From Sporosarcina sp. FSL K6-3457 (GTDB taxonomy: Bacteria; Bacillota; Bacilli; Bacillales_A; Planococcaceae), in contig NZ_JBBOWX010000001.1 of the NCBI RefSeq assembly GCF_038007285.1, forward strand, positions 2,435,501-2,499,500: DNA of 64,000 nt, read 5' to 3'. A program made the position numbers and the translations under genes. The notes beneath the pieces were generated by a model that was not told the DNA's origin, did not search any database, and saw only the letters and a program-made list of their open reading frames with translations. Positions within the stretch are counted from its first letter, which is position 1; the number at the start of each line of letters is the position of its first letter. Of this stretch, positions 8,283 through 17,135 are shown in pieces.

Positions 8283-8690
8283 ATGTTCAGGAAATGGAGT
8301 TTATTAATTGGTGGGGTTGTAGTCGTTTTTACAATGTTTAGTTTGTTTTTTGTTAATAGAGCTAGTGAAGATACTGTGCTTGCTATGAAGATTTTAGAGC
8401 TAGCAGAAAGTGGATCGGCTGAAATCGCACTGTCTACTTTAACTGATTTTGACTGGGAAAAGGCAGCGGTCTATGGCCCGTATACAACTGTAGACATCAT
8501 AGAAGAATCATTGAATATTGAATTTAAGGGAAGTAACAAAGGCATTGATTTTAGAGATGATATTTTTCTACTCGTATTTGCAAAGGGAAACCATGCTATC
8601 AAAACGGTGGAGCTTTCAAGAAGAATAGGTGATTATTATGAAAAGAATGGTACGCTGACACCAGAGAATGATGTATTGATTGTTGAATAA
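8283..8690 (+). CDS. Membrane-anchored extracytoplasmic protein, unknown
   Basis: 135 residues from the ATG at 8283; AGAGGTG lies 6 bases upstream, which favours this start over the GTG at 8274. One N-terminal helix (LLIGGVVVVFTMFSLFF) anchors an outer domain of about 110 residues (WEKAAVYGPYTTVDIIEESL, DDIFLLVFAKGNHAIKTVEL). No Cys for lipidation. Not recognised. Confidence 0.65.
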   Translation: MFRKWSLLIGGVVVVFTMFSLFFVNRASEDTVLAMKILELAESGSAEIALSTLTDFDWEKAAVYGPYTTVDIIEESLNIEFKGSNKGIDFRDDIFLLVFAKGNHAIKTVELSRRIGDYYEKNGTLTPENDVLIVE

Positions 8691-8714
8691 TAGCTGATAA
8701 GGAAATATTATTGG

Positions 8715-9206
8715 CTATTCGACAACCTTACAGCATCCCCCGCCTAAAACGATATTTGCTTCATTTTTAATTCTTGATATCACTTCATCTTCATTACATT
8801 CTAAAGGTGTATCACCATAGCGTATTACATCAATCATTTCGCTTATTTCATACCACTCCGTCAAATCATCTGGATAATGTAAATCTGAGGAAACAATCCG
8901 GAAAATCATATAAGCTAAATCAAATGTTACGGAAGGAATATCTTCTTTTATTATTTTATTTGCTAAATGACTTATATAGGCTCTGGCGCATATCTCAAAG
9001 TTCGGTTTCTGAATTGCTAACTCATACAAAGCTCTTTTAACATAAACTTCTACCTCGAAAATACTTTCACTAAACGAAAATGAGGATAGTATATTTACTG
9101 ATGGGGATGACACATCGTTTTCTAATAAGTTGTGTGCCCAATTTACATAGTCCTCAGTAGAAACTATTTCCCTCTGCATTTTATAAAATAAAGCATTTGT
9201 TTGCAC
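8715..9206 (-). CDS. Hypothetical soluble protein
   Basis: 163 residues if translation starts at the GTG at 9206 (GAGGTGA about 7 bases upstream); a GTG at 9218 is in frame but has no room for an SD. Mainly helical, acidic, ending VLGGGCCKVVE with adjacent cysteines. I do not recognise it. It abuts the upstream small membrane gene, so the two are probably co-transcribed. Confidence 0.55.
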   Translation of the reverse strand: MQTNALFYKMQREIVSTEDYVNWAHNLLENDVSSPSVNILSSFSFSESIFEVEVYVKRALYELAIQKPNFEICARAYISHLANKIIKEDIPSVTFDLAYMIFRIVSSDLHYPDDLTEWYEISEMIDVIRYGDTPLECNEDEVISRIKNEANIVLGGGCCKVVE

Positions 9207-9219
9207 TTTATCACTCACC

Positions 9220-9408
9220 TCAGTCTTTTCTATCAGGATTTTTTCTATTACTCATTAACCATGTTAGAGATATAAAAACAACAATAAAAATTATAGATTG
9301 GATAATATTATCTAACCAGTTGAACATATTATCTCTAGCGAAATCAAACATAACTGATATAGCAAATATGCCTATAAATATAAGTAAATATTTATAAAAA
9401 GAGCGCAT
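9220..9408 (-). CDS. Small membrane protein, 62 residues
   Basis: The ATG at 9408 follows GAGGGGGAA at ideal spacing. Two hydrophobic segments (about 5-22 and 31-53) are separated by FDFARDNMFNWLD; the tail NRKNPDRKD is charged. The upstream reading frame stays open into an acetyltransferase fragment with no stop between, so a longer fused product is formally possible, but the internal SD argues for a separate start here. Confidence 0.6.
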   Translation of the reverse strand: MRSFYKYLLIFIGIFAISVMFDFARDNMFNWLDNIIQSIIFIVVFISLTWLMSNRKNPDRKD

Positions 9409-9411
9409 AGT

Positions 9412-9672
9412 ATTCCCCCTCGTTAGAGATTGCAACGTTGATTTATTCTCCCTGTCACTTTTCAATAAGCTATAGACAACCAAGTTATGTACATCTCTAT
9501 TCAAATAGTAATGATCACGTAAAATGCCTTCCTTAACAAACCCCAGTTTTCCAGGTAAAGCTCTACTTCTAACATTATTTTCTGCACAACTAATTTCAAT
9601 ACGATTTAGGTCTAAACAATCAAAATCATACTTTGTTAATTCATTGACACATCTTATGACAATTCCTTTTCC
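9412..9672 (-). pseudogene. C-terminal half of a RimJ/RimL-type GNAT acetyltransferase
   Basis: This frame reads GKGIVIRCVNELTKYDF, then NRIEISCAENNVRSRALPGK, LGFVKEGILRDHYYLNRDVH, NLVVYSLLKS, which is motif A, motif B and the C-terminal strands of a RimL-like acetyltransferase. The N-terminal half is missing; an unrelated intact GNAT gene ends (9654) just where motif A begins. There is no start and no own stop codon: the frame runs into the next membrane protein. A deletion remnant. Confidence 0.8.
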
Positions 9673-10109
9673 ATTGTCCAGTAAGTCTCAAACCAACCAA
9701 CATGTACATATCCGAATTGTTCGTATAAATGACGAGCTGGATTTCTCGGGTCTACGCTTAAACATAATTTCTGATATCCATAATTTTTCGCTTCAATTTC
9801 AAGAACACGCATTAAAGATTTTCCAATTCCTCTACCTCGGAATTCCTTCAGGACTGCCATCCCTATTTCCGGTGCTTCATCAAACAGGCGTAACCAAATG
9901 GCACCAATGGGTTGGTTTTCTATTTCCGCAATCAATCCAATATCACCGCTCTGTTTTCCCCATCCGTCCACATATTTAGAAACAGATGGATCGTCTAGTA
10001 TGTCTCGTGGAAAAGGTTTTTGCCCTTCAGGTACAAACGCGGACTCATACACCATATCCCACAAGAAGGAGATATCGTATTTTTCTAGATTTCTTATTTT
10101 GCAATTCAT
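9654..10109 (-). CDS. GNAT N-acetyltransferase
   Basis: 151 residues. Acetyl-CoA binding motif A is EIGMAVLKEFRGRGIGKSLM (about 87-106), followed by LCLSVDPRNPARHLYEQFGY (about 117-136). Transfers an acetyl group from acetyl-CoA to an amine; substrate unknown. Its last codons overlap the acetyltransferase remnant in another frame. Confidence 0.85.
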   Translation of the reverse strand: MNCKIRNLEKYDISFLWDMVYESAFVPEGQKPFPRDILDDPSVSKYVDGWGKQSGDIGLIAEIENQPIGAIWLRLFDEAPEIGMAVLKEFRGRGIGKSLMRVLEIEAKNYGYQKLCLSVDPRNPARHLYEQFGYVHVGWFETYWTMEKELS

Positions 10110-10214
10110 AAGCTATGTCACCTGCTCCTGTTAGTCTCTTTTGTTTGATGCCATTAAATAGCCCAATTGCGGCAAGTATTTATTCAGCTATCACGCCGGA
10201 TTGTGAATGATTTT

Positions 10215-10358
10215 TCATTTTCGCTTATTAAAATATATTGAAAGCGCAAAGAAGACTACTAATCCCATTAGAATTGAGCGAAGTATTTTATCATCAACGT
10301 ACACCCCTATTGCTCCTCCCACAAGCATAGCAATAAACATAATGATAATAAATCTCAT
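10215..10358 (-). CDS. Membrane microprotein, 47 residues
   Basis: GGGTGAG precedes the ATG at 10358. The protein is almost wholly hydrophobic: MRFIIIMFIAMLVGGAIGVY, a short DDK turn, then a second helix and the basic tail NKRK. A GxxxG-like VGGAIG in helix 1 suggests helix packing. Function unknown. Confidence 0.5.
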   Translation of the reverse strand: MRFIIIMFIAMLVGGAIGVYVDDKILRSILMGLVVFFALSIYFNKRK

Positions 10359-10823
10359 AAACTCACCCATTTCTTTTTAGATGATTATTAATGGTCCAGC
10401 CAGCAATAGTCTTTCTCTAGATCATTATAATATTAGGCAGATTAAATTCATTAAAATCTTCAAAGTTGTCAAATTAAATGACCCGTTCGTAAAAAACTGA
10501 TCCTTTGAAATTGAATCAAAAAGTTTGTAATTAGTGTAGGTAACTCCGTTTCATGAAATAAAGGAACCTAAATGGTTTTCATGTTTGAATTCAACAAATT
10601 TGCCAACTCGACAGACATTTTTAGATCACTTGCAATAACAATATTTGCCGCCGTAATTTTTCCAGTTTAACCGATGGAGAAGATGTTTCATCAAAAACTC
10701 CATTGAAATCATATTTTTGGGTCCGATTTTTAAAATCTTCACATGATATTCTACTAATTTCAGTACATATAGAATAATTTCAGGCGAATTACGCATCCTA
10801 TGAAAAAGGAGATGACATTCATT
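10359..10823. other. Long intergenic region
   Basis: About 460 bases with no recognisable gene apart from one possible 32-codon frame (10572-10670). AT-rich, with no clear repeat. It may hold the promoter of the DUF3889 gene, but I cannot place one. Confidence 0.5.
10572..10670 (+). CDS. Possible 32-residue hydrophobic microprotein
   Basis: ATG about 5 bases after AAAGGA. The product has a polar start (MVFMFEFNKFANSTDIF) and a hydrophobic C-terminal stretch (SLAITIFAAVIFPV). It could also be the tail of a decayed gene. Weak support. Confidence 0.25.
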   Translation: MVFMFEFNKFANSTDIFRSLAITIFAAVIFPV

Positions 10824-11153
10824 ATGAGAAAAACATTTCTTGCGCTCGGAATTTTTACGATTGTTAATGCTGCACCAACCCTCGTCCCAACGATTGCTCA
10901 TGCGCAACAAGAAATTCCCGCCTACGCCAAGTGGGGAAGGCTTGCTATGCAAGAAACACAATCCAAATATCCCCATGCATCCATTATTGACTATCTGCAC
11001 GAAGGTAGCGAAGTAAAGGCTGATTCGACAATTGAAAAGTTTAAGCTTTGGCTAAAAGAGGATGGCCATGAATTCGGCGTTTTTGCCAGAATTGAGTATG
11101 CTACCGATACTGAAAAAGTGATTGCTATTACATTTCAGGAAACCGCCAGATAA
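10824..11153 (+). CDS. Secreted DUF3889-like protein
   Basis: 109 residues from the ATG at 10824 (AAGGAG about 12 bases upstream). A Sec signal peptide (MRKTFLALGIFTIVNAAP) has a probable cleavage after AHA near residue 27 (PTIAHAQQEIP). The mature part, YAKWGRLAMQETQSKYPHA, then KADSTIEKFKLWLKE and FARIEYATDTEKVI, matches the small exported DUF3889 family of Bacillus. Function unknown. Confidence 0.75.
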   Translation: MRKTFLALGIFTIVNAAPTLVPTIAHAQQEIPAYAKWGRLAMQETQSKYPHASIIDYLHEGSEVKADSTIEKFKLWLKEDGHEFGVFARIEYATDTEKVIAITFQETAR

Positions 11154-11157
11154 GTCA

Positions 11158-11640
11158 TCATAAATGAATAGGTTTGAACTTTCTTCCAATAAAGTTAGCA
11201 GGCACAGGGCTTAGCTCTAATTCTCTAGCCCAAACAGAGAGTTGACCAATATGATGTATTTCGTGAGTAATGATATGGTGTAATATTTCATCAACAGTAT
11301 ATGTATCTTCATCCCAAGGAACACTCACAAATTCATTTTTAAATTTATCTAAATTTAATTTCAAAAATTCAGCCATTTCTTTCCGTAATGTATCTGAGAG
11401 TAATTTAACCTTATCAAGTGTATTAAAATCAGCAAACTGAACGACTACATCTTCTTTACCTTGAATACCGCGAATCCAACTGTATTCAACATCAATAATG
11501 TGAAAAAGGGTATATAAAATACTTCCTACTCCACCAGTTCGATTTTTTATCAATTCCTCTTTTGGTAGTTGATTGCACCATTCAAACCATTCATCTCTTA
11601 CTTGCCAGTTGTATTCAAAAAAATTGATCAATGGAAACAC
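11158..11640 (-). CDS. DinB-like (damage-inducible superfamily) putative metal hydrolase
   Basis: 160 residues forming a four-helix bundle. The three metal-binding His positions of the DinB/YfiT fold are visible: LYTLFHIIDVEYSWI near residue 45 and HHIITHEIHHIGQLSVWARE near 125-145. This fold is not DNA polymerase DinB; members include thiol-dependent transferases and proteins of unknown role. Confidence 0.85.
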   Translation of the reverse strand: MFPLINFFEYNWQVRDEWFEWCNQLPKEELIKNRTGGVGSILYTLFHIIDVEYSWIRGIQGKEDVVVQFADFNTLDKVKLLSDTLRKEMAEFLKLNLDKFKNEFVSVPWDEDTYTVDEILHHIITHEIHHIGQLSVWARELELSPVPANFIGRKFKPIHL

Positions 11641-11695
11641 TCCAATCTATAATTGTCTATGACAACAAGAATTAGTTTTTGCCCCTCACATTTTA

Positions 11696-11965
11696 TTATT
11701 TTAATAAAGATTTATCAAAATACTCCATTACCAGTATGGCTAGCCCCAAAATCGTAAGCAATATCCCTACAACAAACGGAAACCCTATAAATAAACTATC
11801 AACTGCCTCATTTCCATATCGCTTTGCCCCAAATATGGCATACCACAACTTTGAGCCAGACCAACTGTTTATACTAGGAACATATAGTGCTGCCACCAAA
11901 ATGATAGTTAGTGTAGTCAATAATCCCGCCATCATGATAAAACCACCAATGACTGTCTTTTTCAT
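11696..11965 (-). CDS. Two-helix membrane protein
   Basis: 89 residues; the ATG at 11965 follows GGGGGGCGAAAC. Helix 1 is at about 5-28 and helix 2 at about 58-80 (FPFVVGILLTILGLAILVME), with an extracytoplasmic loop rich in aromatics (SINSWSGSKLWYAIFGAKRY). Not recognised. Confidence 0.6.
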   Translation of the reverse strand: MKKTVIGGFIMMAGLLTTLTIILVAALYVPSINSWSGSKLWYAIFGAKRYGNEAVDSLFIGFPFVVGILLTILGLAILVMEYFDKSLLK

Positions 11966-12101
11966 TGTTTCGCCCCCCATTATAAAACTCAATGATACCT
12001 TCAGTGAAACTTATTCTTTTAATACCTTCCTTTATTCCTGCCCCGGTAATGCACTAAGAAATAAAGCTACCTGTTGTACCCGTGATTTTTAACGAAAGCC
12101 C

Positions 12102-13325
12102 CTACAGTTTAAGAACATAACTAACTAAAATATCTTTCGGCTTAAACCCGGCTTTGATGTAAACGTGATTCGCTTGGCTATTGGCATTATCTACGCATAA
12201 TTTAATTTCGCTAATTTGTGGGTAGGAAAACATTTCTGTCAGCACTTCTTTTAACAATATCGTGCCCAAGCCTTGATTTTGTGCCTTTTTAGCAATACCG
12301 ATATATTCCACTGAAGCCTCTGCCATTTCAATATCAACTTCAAAGTAGGCATAGCCTTGCAACTCAGTAGATTCGGTTTTAAGCACTCTCAACATATTTT
12401 TATCGCTCAGTCTCTCTGTTATTGTTTTTGCGTCGTAGTATGTGCTTGGGAAAGTTTCGTTATGTAATTGTTCAAATGCTTGAAAATCACTTTGGATGAA
12501 AAATGTACTCTTTATCTCACTTACCCTATTGAAGTCTTGTTCTTCAATGTCTAAGATAAGGTGTTCGCCTGTCTTTTCCGCCTTTAATTCATTCATAAAT
12601 GCTTGTTGCTCTATATTTTCTTTATTGATAAAAAAGTGAAAGGTTTGAACTGTTGGATTCCCGTTTACTAACTGTTCCCATAATTGATGCTGTAGTTGGA
12701 CAGAAGATGTTTGATTAAACGGCCCCCATACTTCTGCACTTGATTCATCCACATCCAAACCAATCGCTGCCACGATTTCCCTAGTATTGCTTCTTGCGAT
12801 GAAAAATTTGATAACGCCATCATCACTGACAAAGTCTTCTTTTAATGTCTCGTAAATCTCCTCTTCCTTTCCACCACAATAGCCAATATGTGATTCTTTT
12901 TGTTGATTTATTTCAGATAAAAAGCGAGATAATTCCTCAAGTTCTTTTGCTTTTTCTATTGTTTCATTCATGTAATTTCGTCGCACCTCTCTATTTAATT
13001 GTGAAGTCATTTGAAATAAAGCGGTACTGTCATATTCGTCAAATTTCCTTTCAATAACAGACCCCAGCTTATCTTTAATGATAAAGTTAATATAGCCAGT
13101 TTCTTCTGCCACTTCGCGAATGAGACACTCCGAATGGCTTTCCTGACCTTCAACCCCACCGCCTGGAAACTTATAATCCCCCTTATTCGTATGGAGTAAA
13201 AGGATTTTATTTTTTCGTATTATAACAGCTCTTATAGCTTCTCTAGAAGTAACCTTACTATCGTCTTCAATTTGTTGTTCTCTATCACCTTAGTAAAAAT
13301 CATATTTTCTCTTCATATTGTACAT
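12102..13325 (-). pseudogene. Nudix-GNAT fusion with an early nonsense codon
   Basis: The long frame (GTG 13112 leftwards) starts inside a Nudix box. Upstream, the same frame encodes AIRAVIIRKNKILLLHTNKG, then GGGVEGQESHSECLIREVAE, ETG: a full Nudix motif. It extends back to ATG codons at 13325/13316 but is cut by TAA (13290-13292) after MKRKYDFY. After the Nudix part comes a GNAT domain at the C-terminus (VEYIGIAKKAQNQGLGTILL, then ANHVYIKAGF). With no ATG, GTG or TTG between the stop and the Nudix box, only a Nudix-less product could be made. Confidence 0.75.
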
Positions 13326-13343
13326 AATTGCTAAGCAGACCCT

Positions 13344-13559
13344 TTACATTTTCCCATGTGAAATCCATTGCCATATTCGAAAACTTCCCAAAAAAGATAC
13401 CCCCAAAAGCGCCAATAACATTAAAGTCCAATAGGGCGCTTGTCCTATTCCCTTAATACCTTCCGCATTGCTAACAACAAAAATTAAGGCTCCGATAAAC
13501 ATTAAATAACAAAACACATTAGGAATAATCCATGCAATTCTTAACTTTGTGTTCTTCAA
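13344..13559 (-). CDS. Small membrane protein
   Basis: 71 residues with two transmembrane helices (about 7-30 and 43-62) and the tail WQWISHGKM. The start lies next to the stop of the preceding membrane gene, suggesting one transcript. Not recognised. Confidence 0.55.
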   Translation of the reverse strand: MKNTKLRIAWIIPNVFCYLMFIGALIFVVSNAEGIKGIGQAPYWTLMLLALLGVSFLGSFRIWQWISHGKM

Positions 13560-13560
13560 A

Positions 13561-13821
13561 CTACCGTCTCCCCATTTTTAAAGTAAATATTATAAATCCC
13601 AAAATAACTGCGACGCCCATGATTGACAATAAACCGAAACTAGGAGAAATAATCTTACCAAAAACGACTTCATCTTGAAGAACCACCACTGTGGCATCCC
13701 ACTTTTCGGCAAGATTCGGTTTATAATTTTTCGTTTTTATATAACCGACTACCATCAACCCCACTGTAAAGATTACATGAATTGCAATTGAACCAATAAC
13801 CGCTTGAAGAACCAGTTTCAT
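13561..13821 (-). CDS. Small membrane protein
   Basis: 86 residues starting at the ATG at 13821, 7 bases after AAGGGG. Helix 1 (about 4-27) and helix 2 (about 60-82, LLSIMGVAVILGFIIFTL) flank a soluble loop (KPNLAEKWDATVVVLQDEVV). Forms a pair with 13344-13559. Confidence 0.55.
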   Translation of the reverse strand: MKLVLQAVIGSIAIHVIFTVGLMVVGYIKTKNYKPNLAEKWDATVVVLQDEVVFGKIISPSFGLLSIMGVAVILGFIIFTLKMGRR

Positions 13822-13883
13822 ACCGATCCCCTTCCAATCCCACATTACCTTAATTATAAAAATACCCAAACAAATTCTATATA

Positions 13884-14438
13884 TTACTCAACCCAATTCG
13901 GAATATAATCACCAAAGTATTTACCGATTTTCTCAACCTCGGTCATAATACGACTGATCCCGACTTCGGATAAAAACCAATTTTCCTTAGTGATTCCATA
14001 TCTATCTACAACAGGTGAGACCAGAAACTCGGTTTCTTTTGGAAATTCGGCTTGATAGCATAATAATGCTCGGCGAGAATGACCTGCTTTACAAACAATT
14101 ATTACTCTGTTTGGATGGATACCTGCTTTTTGAAGAACCTCCAACGAAAAACGAGCATTTTCCAACGTATGCTGTGCTTGATCTTCTTTTAAAATTACTT
14201 CGTCTGGCACTCCATTTTCTATGCCTATATTACGTAAGTAATTCCACTCAGTGGTCCCTACATGCGGTTTATATCCACCAGATGGTAGTATGTATGGTGC
14301 AAAACCCTGCTTATATAAAGAGGCAGCTTTCTCCATGAGTTGAGGATGGTTAGCGCCAGGTACTAAAATGACGTCTGCTGCAGCAATTTCAGTTTCTACA
14401 AAAACAAAGTCGGTAATGCAGTCAAATGGATGAGTCAT
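13884..14438 (-). CDS. YdcF/SanA-like DUF218 protein
   Basis: 184 residues. DUF218 features: VILVPGANHP near 24-33, YILPSGGYKPHVGTTEWNYL near 49-68, E-D-Q-A-Q-HTLENARFS near 88-100 and VIIVCKAGHSRRALLCYQ near 112-130. DUF218 proteins are Rossmann-like and some bind S-adenosylmethionine or act in envelope barrier maintenance; here it lacks a membrane anchor, so it is a cytosolic YdcF-type member. Function unknown. Confidence 0.85.
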   Translation of the reverse strand: MTHPFDCITDFVFVETEIAAADVILVPGANHPQLMEKAASLYKQGFAPYILPSGGYKPHVGTTEWNYLRNIGIENGVPDEVILKEDQAQHTLENARFSLEVLQKAGIHPNRVIIVCKAGHSRRALLCYQAEFPKETEFLVSPVVDRYGITKENWFLSEVGISRIMTEVEKIGKYFGDYIPNWVE

Positions 14439-14452
14439 CCTCTTCTCCCTTT

Positions 14453-14749
14453 CTAGAACAGTTGAACTTGCTCAAAATGTTCCACTGTCGGAAACGGATC
14501 ATAAAAATGATGTAGCTTCGTTTTCCATTGCTGATACTCGCTGGATTGTCTAAATCCTATCGTATGGTCTTCTAACGTTTCCCACTGAACCAATAGTAAG
14601 TATTTCCCTTTGACTTCCATACAGCGCTGTAATTGGTGAGCTATGTAACCTTTCATTGAAGAAATAATTTCAGAAGCATCACGAAATGCTTCTTCATATT
14701 CTGCTTCCATTCCTTCCTTAACTTGTAGCATAACAGCTTCCAATATCAT
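14453..14749 (-). CDS. Antibiotic biosynthesis monooxygenase (ABM) domain protein
   Basis: 98 residues, a single ferredoxin-like ABM domain (MILEAVMLQVKEGMEAEYEE, LLVQWETLEDHTIGFRQSSE, HHFYDPFPTVEHFE). Small dimeric ABM proteins include heme-degrading and quinol-oxidising enzymes, and many of unknown role. The name does not imply antibiotic synthesis. Confidence 0.8.
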   Translation of the reverse strand: MILEAVMLQVKEGMEAEYEEAFRDASEIISSMKGYIAHQLQRCMEVKGKYLLLVQWETLEDHTIGFRQSSEYQQWKTKLHHFYDPFPTVEHFEQVQLF

Positions 14750-14799
14750 TTAATTTCCCCCTACTCAAAAATAATAATTTCGCCAAAGCACGATTGATG

Positions 14800-15573
14800 T
14801 TATCTTTTAAATCCGCCTTCCGCATGAATAATCTGACCTGTAATCCAATCTGCGTCATCACTCACTAGAAATTTGATCATTTTTGCTACATCTTTCGGTT
14901 CACCTATTCTGCCAAAAGGAAACATCGGCGTTAATTCACGTTTAATGTCCTCTGTCATCCATCCCGTATCAGTTGGACCTGGGTTTACGGCATTGACCGT
15001 TATGCCTAAAGGAGCTAGTTCAGCTGCCAATGTAATGGTTAATGCATCGACTGCTCCCTTCGTCGTTGCATAGGCTAACTCGCCAGGCATGGGCCCTTGA
15101 AATTGACCTGACGTCATATTGACAATCCTTCCACCAGATTTCTTATCAAAATTTTGTGCAAATTTACTACTTAATAGCGTTGTTGCACGAACATTTACCA
15201 TGTAATGTTTATCTAATTCTTCGGCAGTTAAGTTTGAAAAATCGTTGTTCGTTGAATATGCTGCGTTATTTATCAGGATATCGGGATAGCCAAGCTGTTC
15301 AGAAACGTTGGTTAAAAGTTGCTCAGGTGCATCATATTGTGTTAAATCCAGCTCCATACACGCTACCCTAACCCCTTTATGTACTAATTCCTCTTTTAAT
15401 TTCATTGGCTCGTCTAAATTAATGCTCCAAGGCATTTTTTTATCATATTCCGTCCAATAAGTGAAATATATATGATACCCTGCTTCAGCTAACTCCTTAC
15501 AAATAGCCGCCCCAATCCCCTTTAGACGACTGACACCCGTAATAACAGCAATTTTCCCTTTTAGATGATTCAT
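14800..15573 (-). CDS. Short-chain dehydrogenase/reductase (FabG-like)
   Basis: 257 residues. Cofactor motif TGVSRLKGIGAAICKELAEA (a TGxxxxxGIG variant with inserted residues), NNAAYS near residue 105, catalytic Ser in NMTSGQ, and the YATTKGA (YxxxK) motif near 168-174, then NAVNPGPTDTGW. An NAD(P)-dependent oxidoreductase whose substrate cannot be read from sequence; the longer loop after beta 2 (YDKKMPWSINLDEPMKLKEE) is typical of Bacillus SDRs annotated as 3-oxoacyl-ACP reductase. Confidence 0.85.
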   Translation of the reverse strand: MNHLKGKIAVITGVSRLKGIGAAICKELAEAGYHIYFTYWTEYDKKMPWSINLDEPMKLKEELVHKGVRVACMELDLTQYDAPEQLLTNVSEQLGYPDILINNAAYSTNNDFSNLTAEELDKHYMVNVRATTLLSSKFAQNFDKKSGGRIVNMTSGQFQGPMPGELAYATTKGAVDALTITLAAELAPLGITVNAVNPGPTDTGWMTEDIKRELTPMFPFGRIGEPKDVAKMIKFLVSDDADWITGQIIHAEGGFKR

Positions 15574-15739
15574 AAAAACATCTCCTCGTTTTATTCGTAG
15601 TGAATATCCTTTATTTTCTTAATTCCCCATAAATCTTATTCAACTATCCTGCCGACTTCCTCTATGCATACATATTCTTCTTTCACTAAAGCACACCTTT
15701 AGTTAAAAAGGACTTTGATGGTAGCGAAGAAATCAGTAC

Positions 15740-16174
15740 TTATTTCTCTGAAGAGTCTTTGTACTTCTTCTGTTCTTCTCTCACAAAGTGAATAGCCTGT
15801 TCAACAGTTACTATATTTTCCTCGTGCCAATTTCCCCCCATTTCTCTTACCAATGCGTGAACCATTCCGATTCTGCTGAAAATTGCAACATAATCAAGTA
15901 ATACATTTATGACGCCATCTGTTAAGCCCAATACCTGCAAATCCTTAACAAGCTTTCTATCATCCTCGGTAACAGTATCGTAGCGTTCTTTAATAAAATC
16001 AAAAGGTGTTGTAGATTTCATATTATTCATATACCAGTCATCAGGTGTAGCTTTGAATCGTTGTTCGCTCCATTCCTTTATTGTTAGTCCATGTATTTCC
16101 TTAAAACGTTCTTCAGGTGTCTTACCGTGTACTACTCTATTATTTGTGTTTTTAAAACGTTTTTTGTCTTTCAT
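15740..16174 (-). CDS. Protein with a DnaD-like C-terminal domain
   Basis: 144 residues from the ATG at 16174 (AAGGGTG about 8 bases upstream). After a basic N-terminus, residues about 85-135 (DLQVLGLTDGVINVLLDYVA, then MGGNWHEENIVTVEQAIHFV) resemble the DnaD/DnaB C-terminal module that binds DNA in Firmicute replication proteins. The HTH half is absent. No replication genes or origin are nearby, so a role in replication is not claimed. Confidence 0.5.
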   Translation of the reverse strand: MKDKKRFKNTNNRVVHGKTPEERFKEIHGLTIKEWSEQRFKATPDDWYMNNMKSTTPFDFIKERYDTVTEDDRKLVKDLQVLGLTDGVINVLLDYVAIFSRIGMVHALVREMGGNWHEENIVTVEQAIHFVREEQKKYKDSSEK

Positions 16175-16206
16175 TATCCTTTCACCCTTAGTGTTAGTTT
16201 TAATAA

Positions 16207-17088
16207 TCACGATTTTTTTATCTCTCCAAAGGTAATTTTCATACTCGGTGCGTATAGTAAAGAGGAATCTATAGTAAATACCTGCGAAAACAACAGTTCA
16301 GCCTCAAATTGTTCCTGTGCTTCCTTCAATGAAACACCACGTTTTATTAAACTTTCAATAAACCGTTCTTTATTTACAGGTTCTCCACCAACCCCTTCTT
16401 CTTTAAGCGAATAAAATAATTTTTGCTTATCATGTAGATTCTGATCGGGATGGAGGAAGTTAACCTTATCACTGACTCTACACTCGATGTTCTTCACGCC
16501 CAATTCAGATAGATATTTAGGGATTTTCGCCCCAATATTCCCATCATTGCCAGTTTTATTTGTACTCTTTTCGAATAATTTCTGGAGAATACCTAGTGGA
16601 ACAATTTGTGATTGCTTATACCCTTCCATTTCGTACGATGACATACCTGAAATCCAGTGTGGTTCAAAACAAATTATTTTTCCATCGTTAACAATGGAAT
16701 TTACCATTCTTTGAAGCATTCTTTTCGGTTCCGACATGTGTAATAAAAAAGCATGGCAAACAGCAATGTCGTACTTACCCTCCAATTCAATCTCATTGGT
16801 ATCTGCTACAAAGAATTCAGTTTCATACGGAAGATTATGAAAGTACTCTATCGCCTTATTAATAAGTTCTTGTCCTTTATCTATCCCTGTATATTTAGAA
16901 CATTTCGGTAGAATAGGTAATAATTTCAGTCCTAAATATCCATATCCACAACCAAAATCAATAATATGTACTGGTTTAGAAATCTTCCAAACAAAACTCA
17001 CCAAGAACTCTAAATAGTCATCGTTATAATATAAATCTCTTGTTCTTTTCAGGTATTCCAGTTGGCTATCCCAATAATACTTTTCCAT
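16207..17088 (-). CDS. Class I SAM-dependent methyltransferase
   Basis: 293 residues. Motif I VHIIDFGCGYGYLGLKLLP (about 40-58), acidic end of beta 2 TGID, motif II region FVADTNEIELEGKYDIAVCH, and post-motif FLLHMSEPKRMLQRMV. The C-terminal 130 residues are an extra helical domain. Methyl acceptor unknown. Standalone minus-strand gene with GGGAGG upstream of the ATG. Confidence 0.85.
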   Translation of the reverse strand: MEKYYWDSQLEYLKRTRDLYYNDDYLEFLVSFVWKISKPVHIIDFGCGYGYLGLKLLPILPKCSKYTGIDKGQELINKAIEYFHNLPYETEFFVADTNEIELEGKYDIAVCHAFLLHMSEPKRMLQRMVNSIVNDGKIICFEPHWISGMSSYEMEGYKQSQIVPLGILQKLFEKSTNKTGNDGNIGAKIPKYLSELGVKNIECRVSDKVNFLHPDQNLHDKQKLFYSLKEEGVGGEPVNKERFIESLIKRGVSLKEAQEQFEAELLFSQVFTIDSSLLYAPSMKITFGEIKKS

Positions 17089-17135
17089 TTAAGTCCTCCC
17101 TCTTTTTAAGTAAGATATTCTATACAGTGAAAACA

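Noticed and set aside
10626..11000. 124-codon minus-strand frame
   Set aside because: Antisense to the DUF3889 gene with a Cys-rich, irregular composition; shadow frame.
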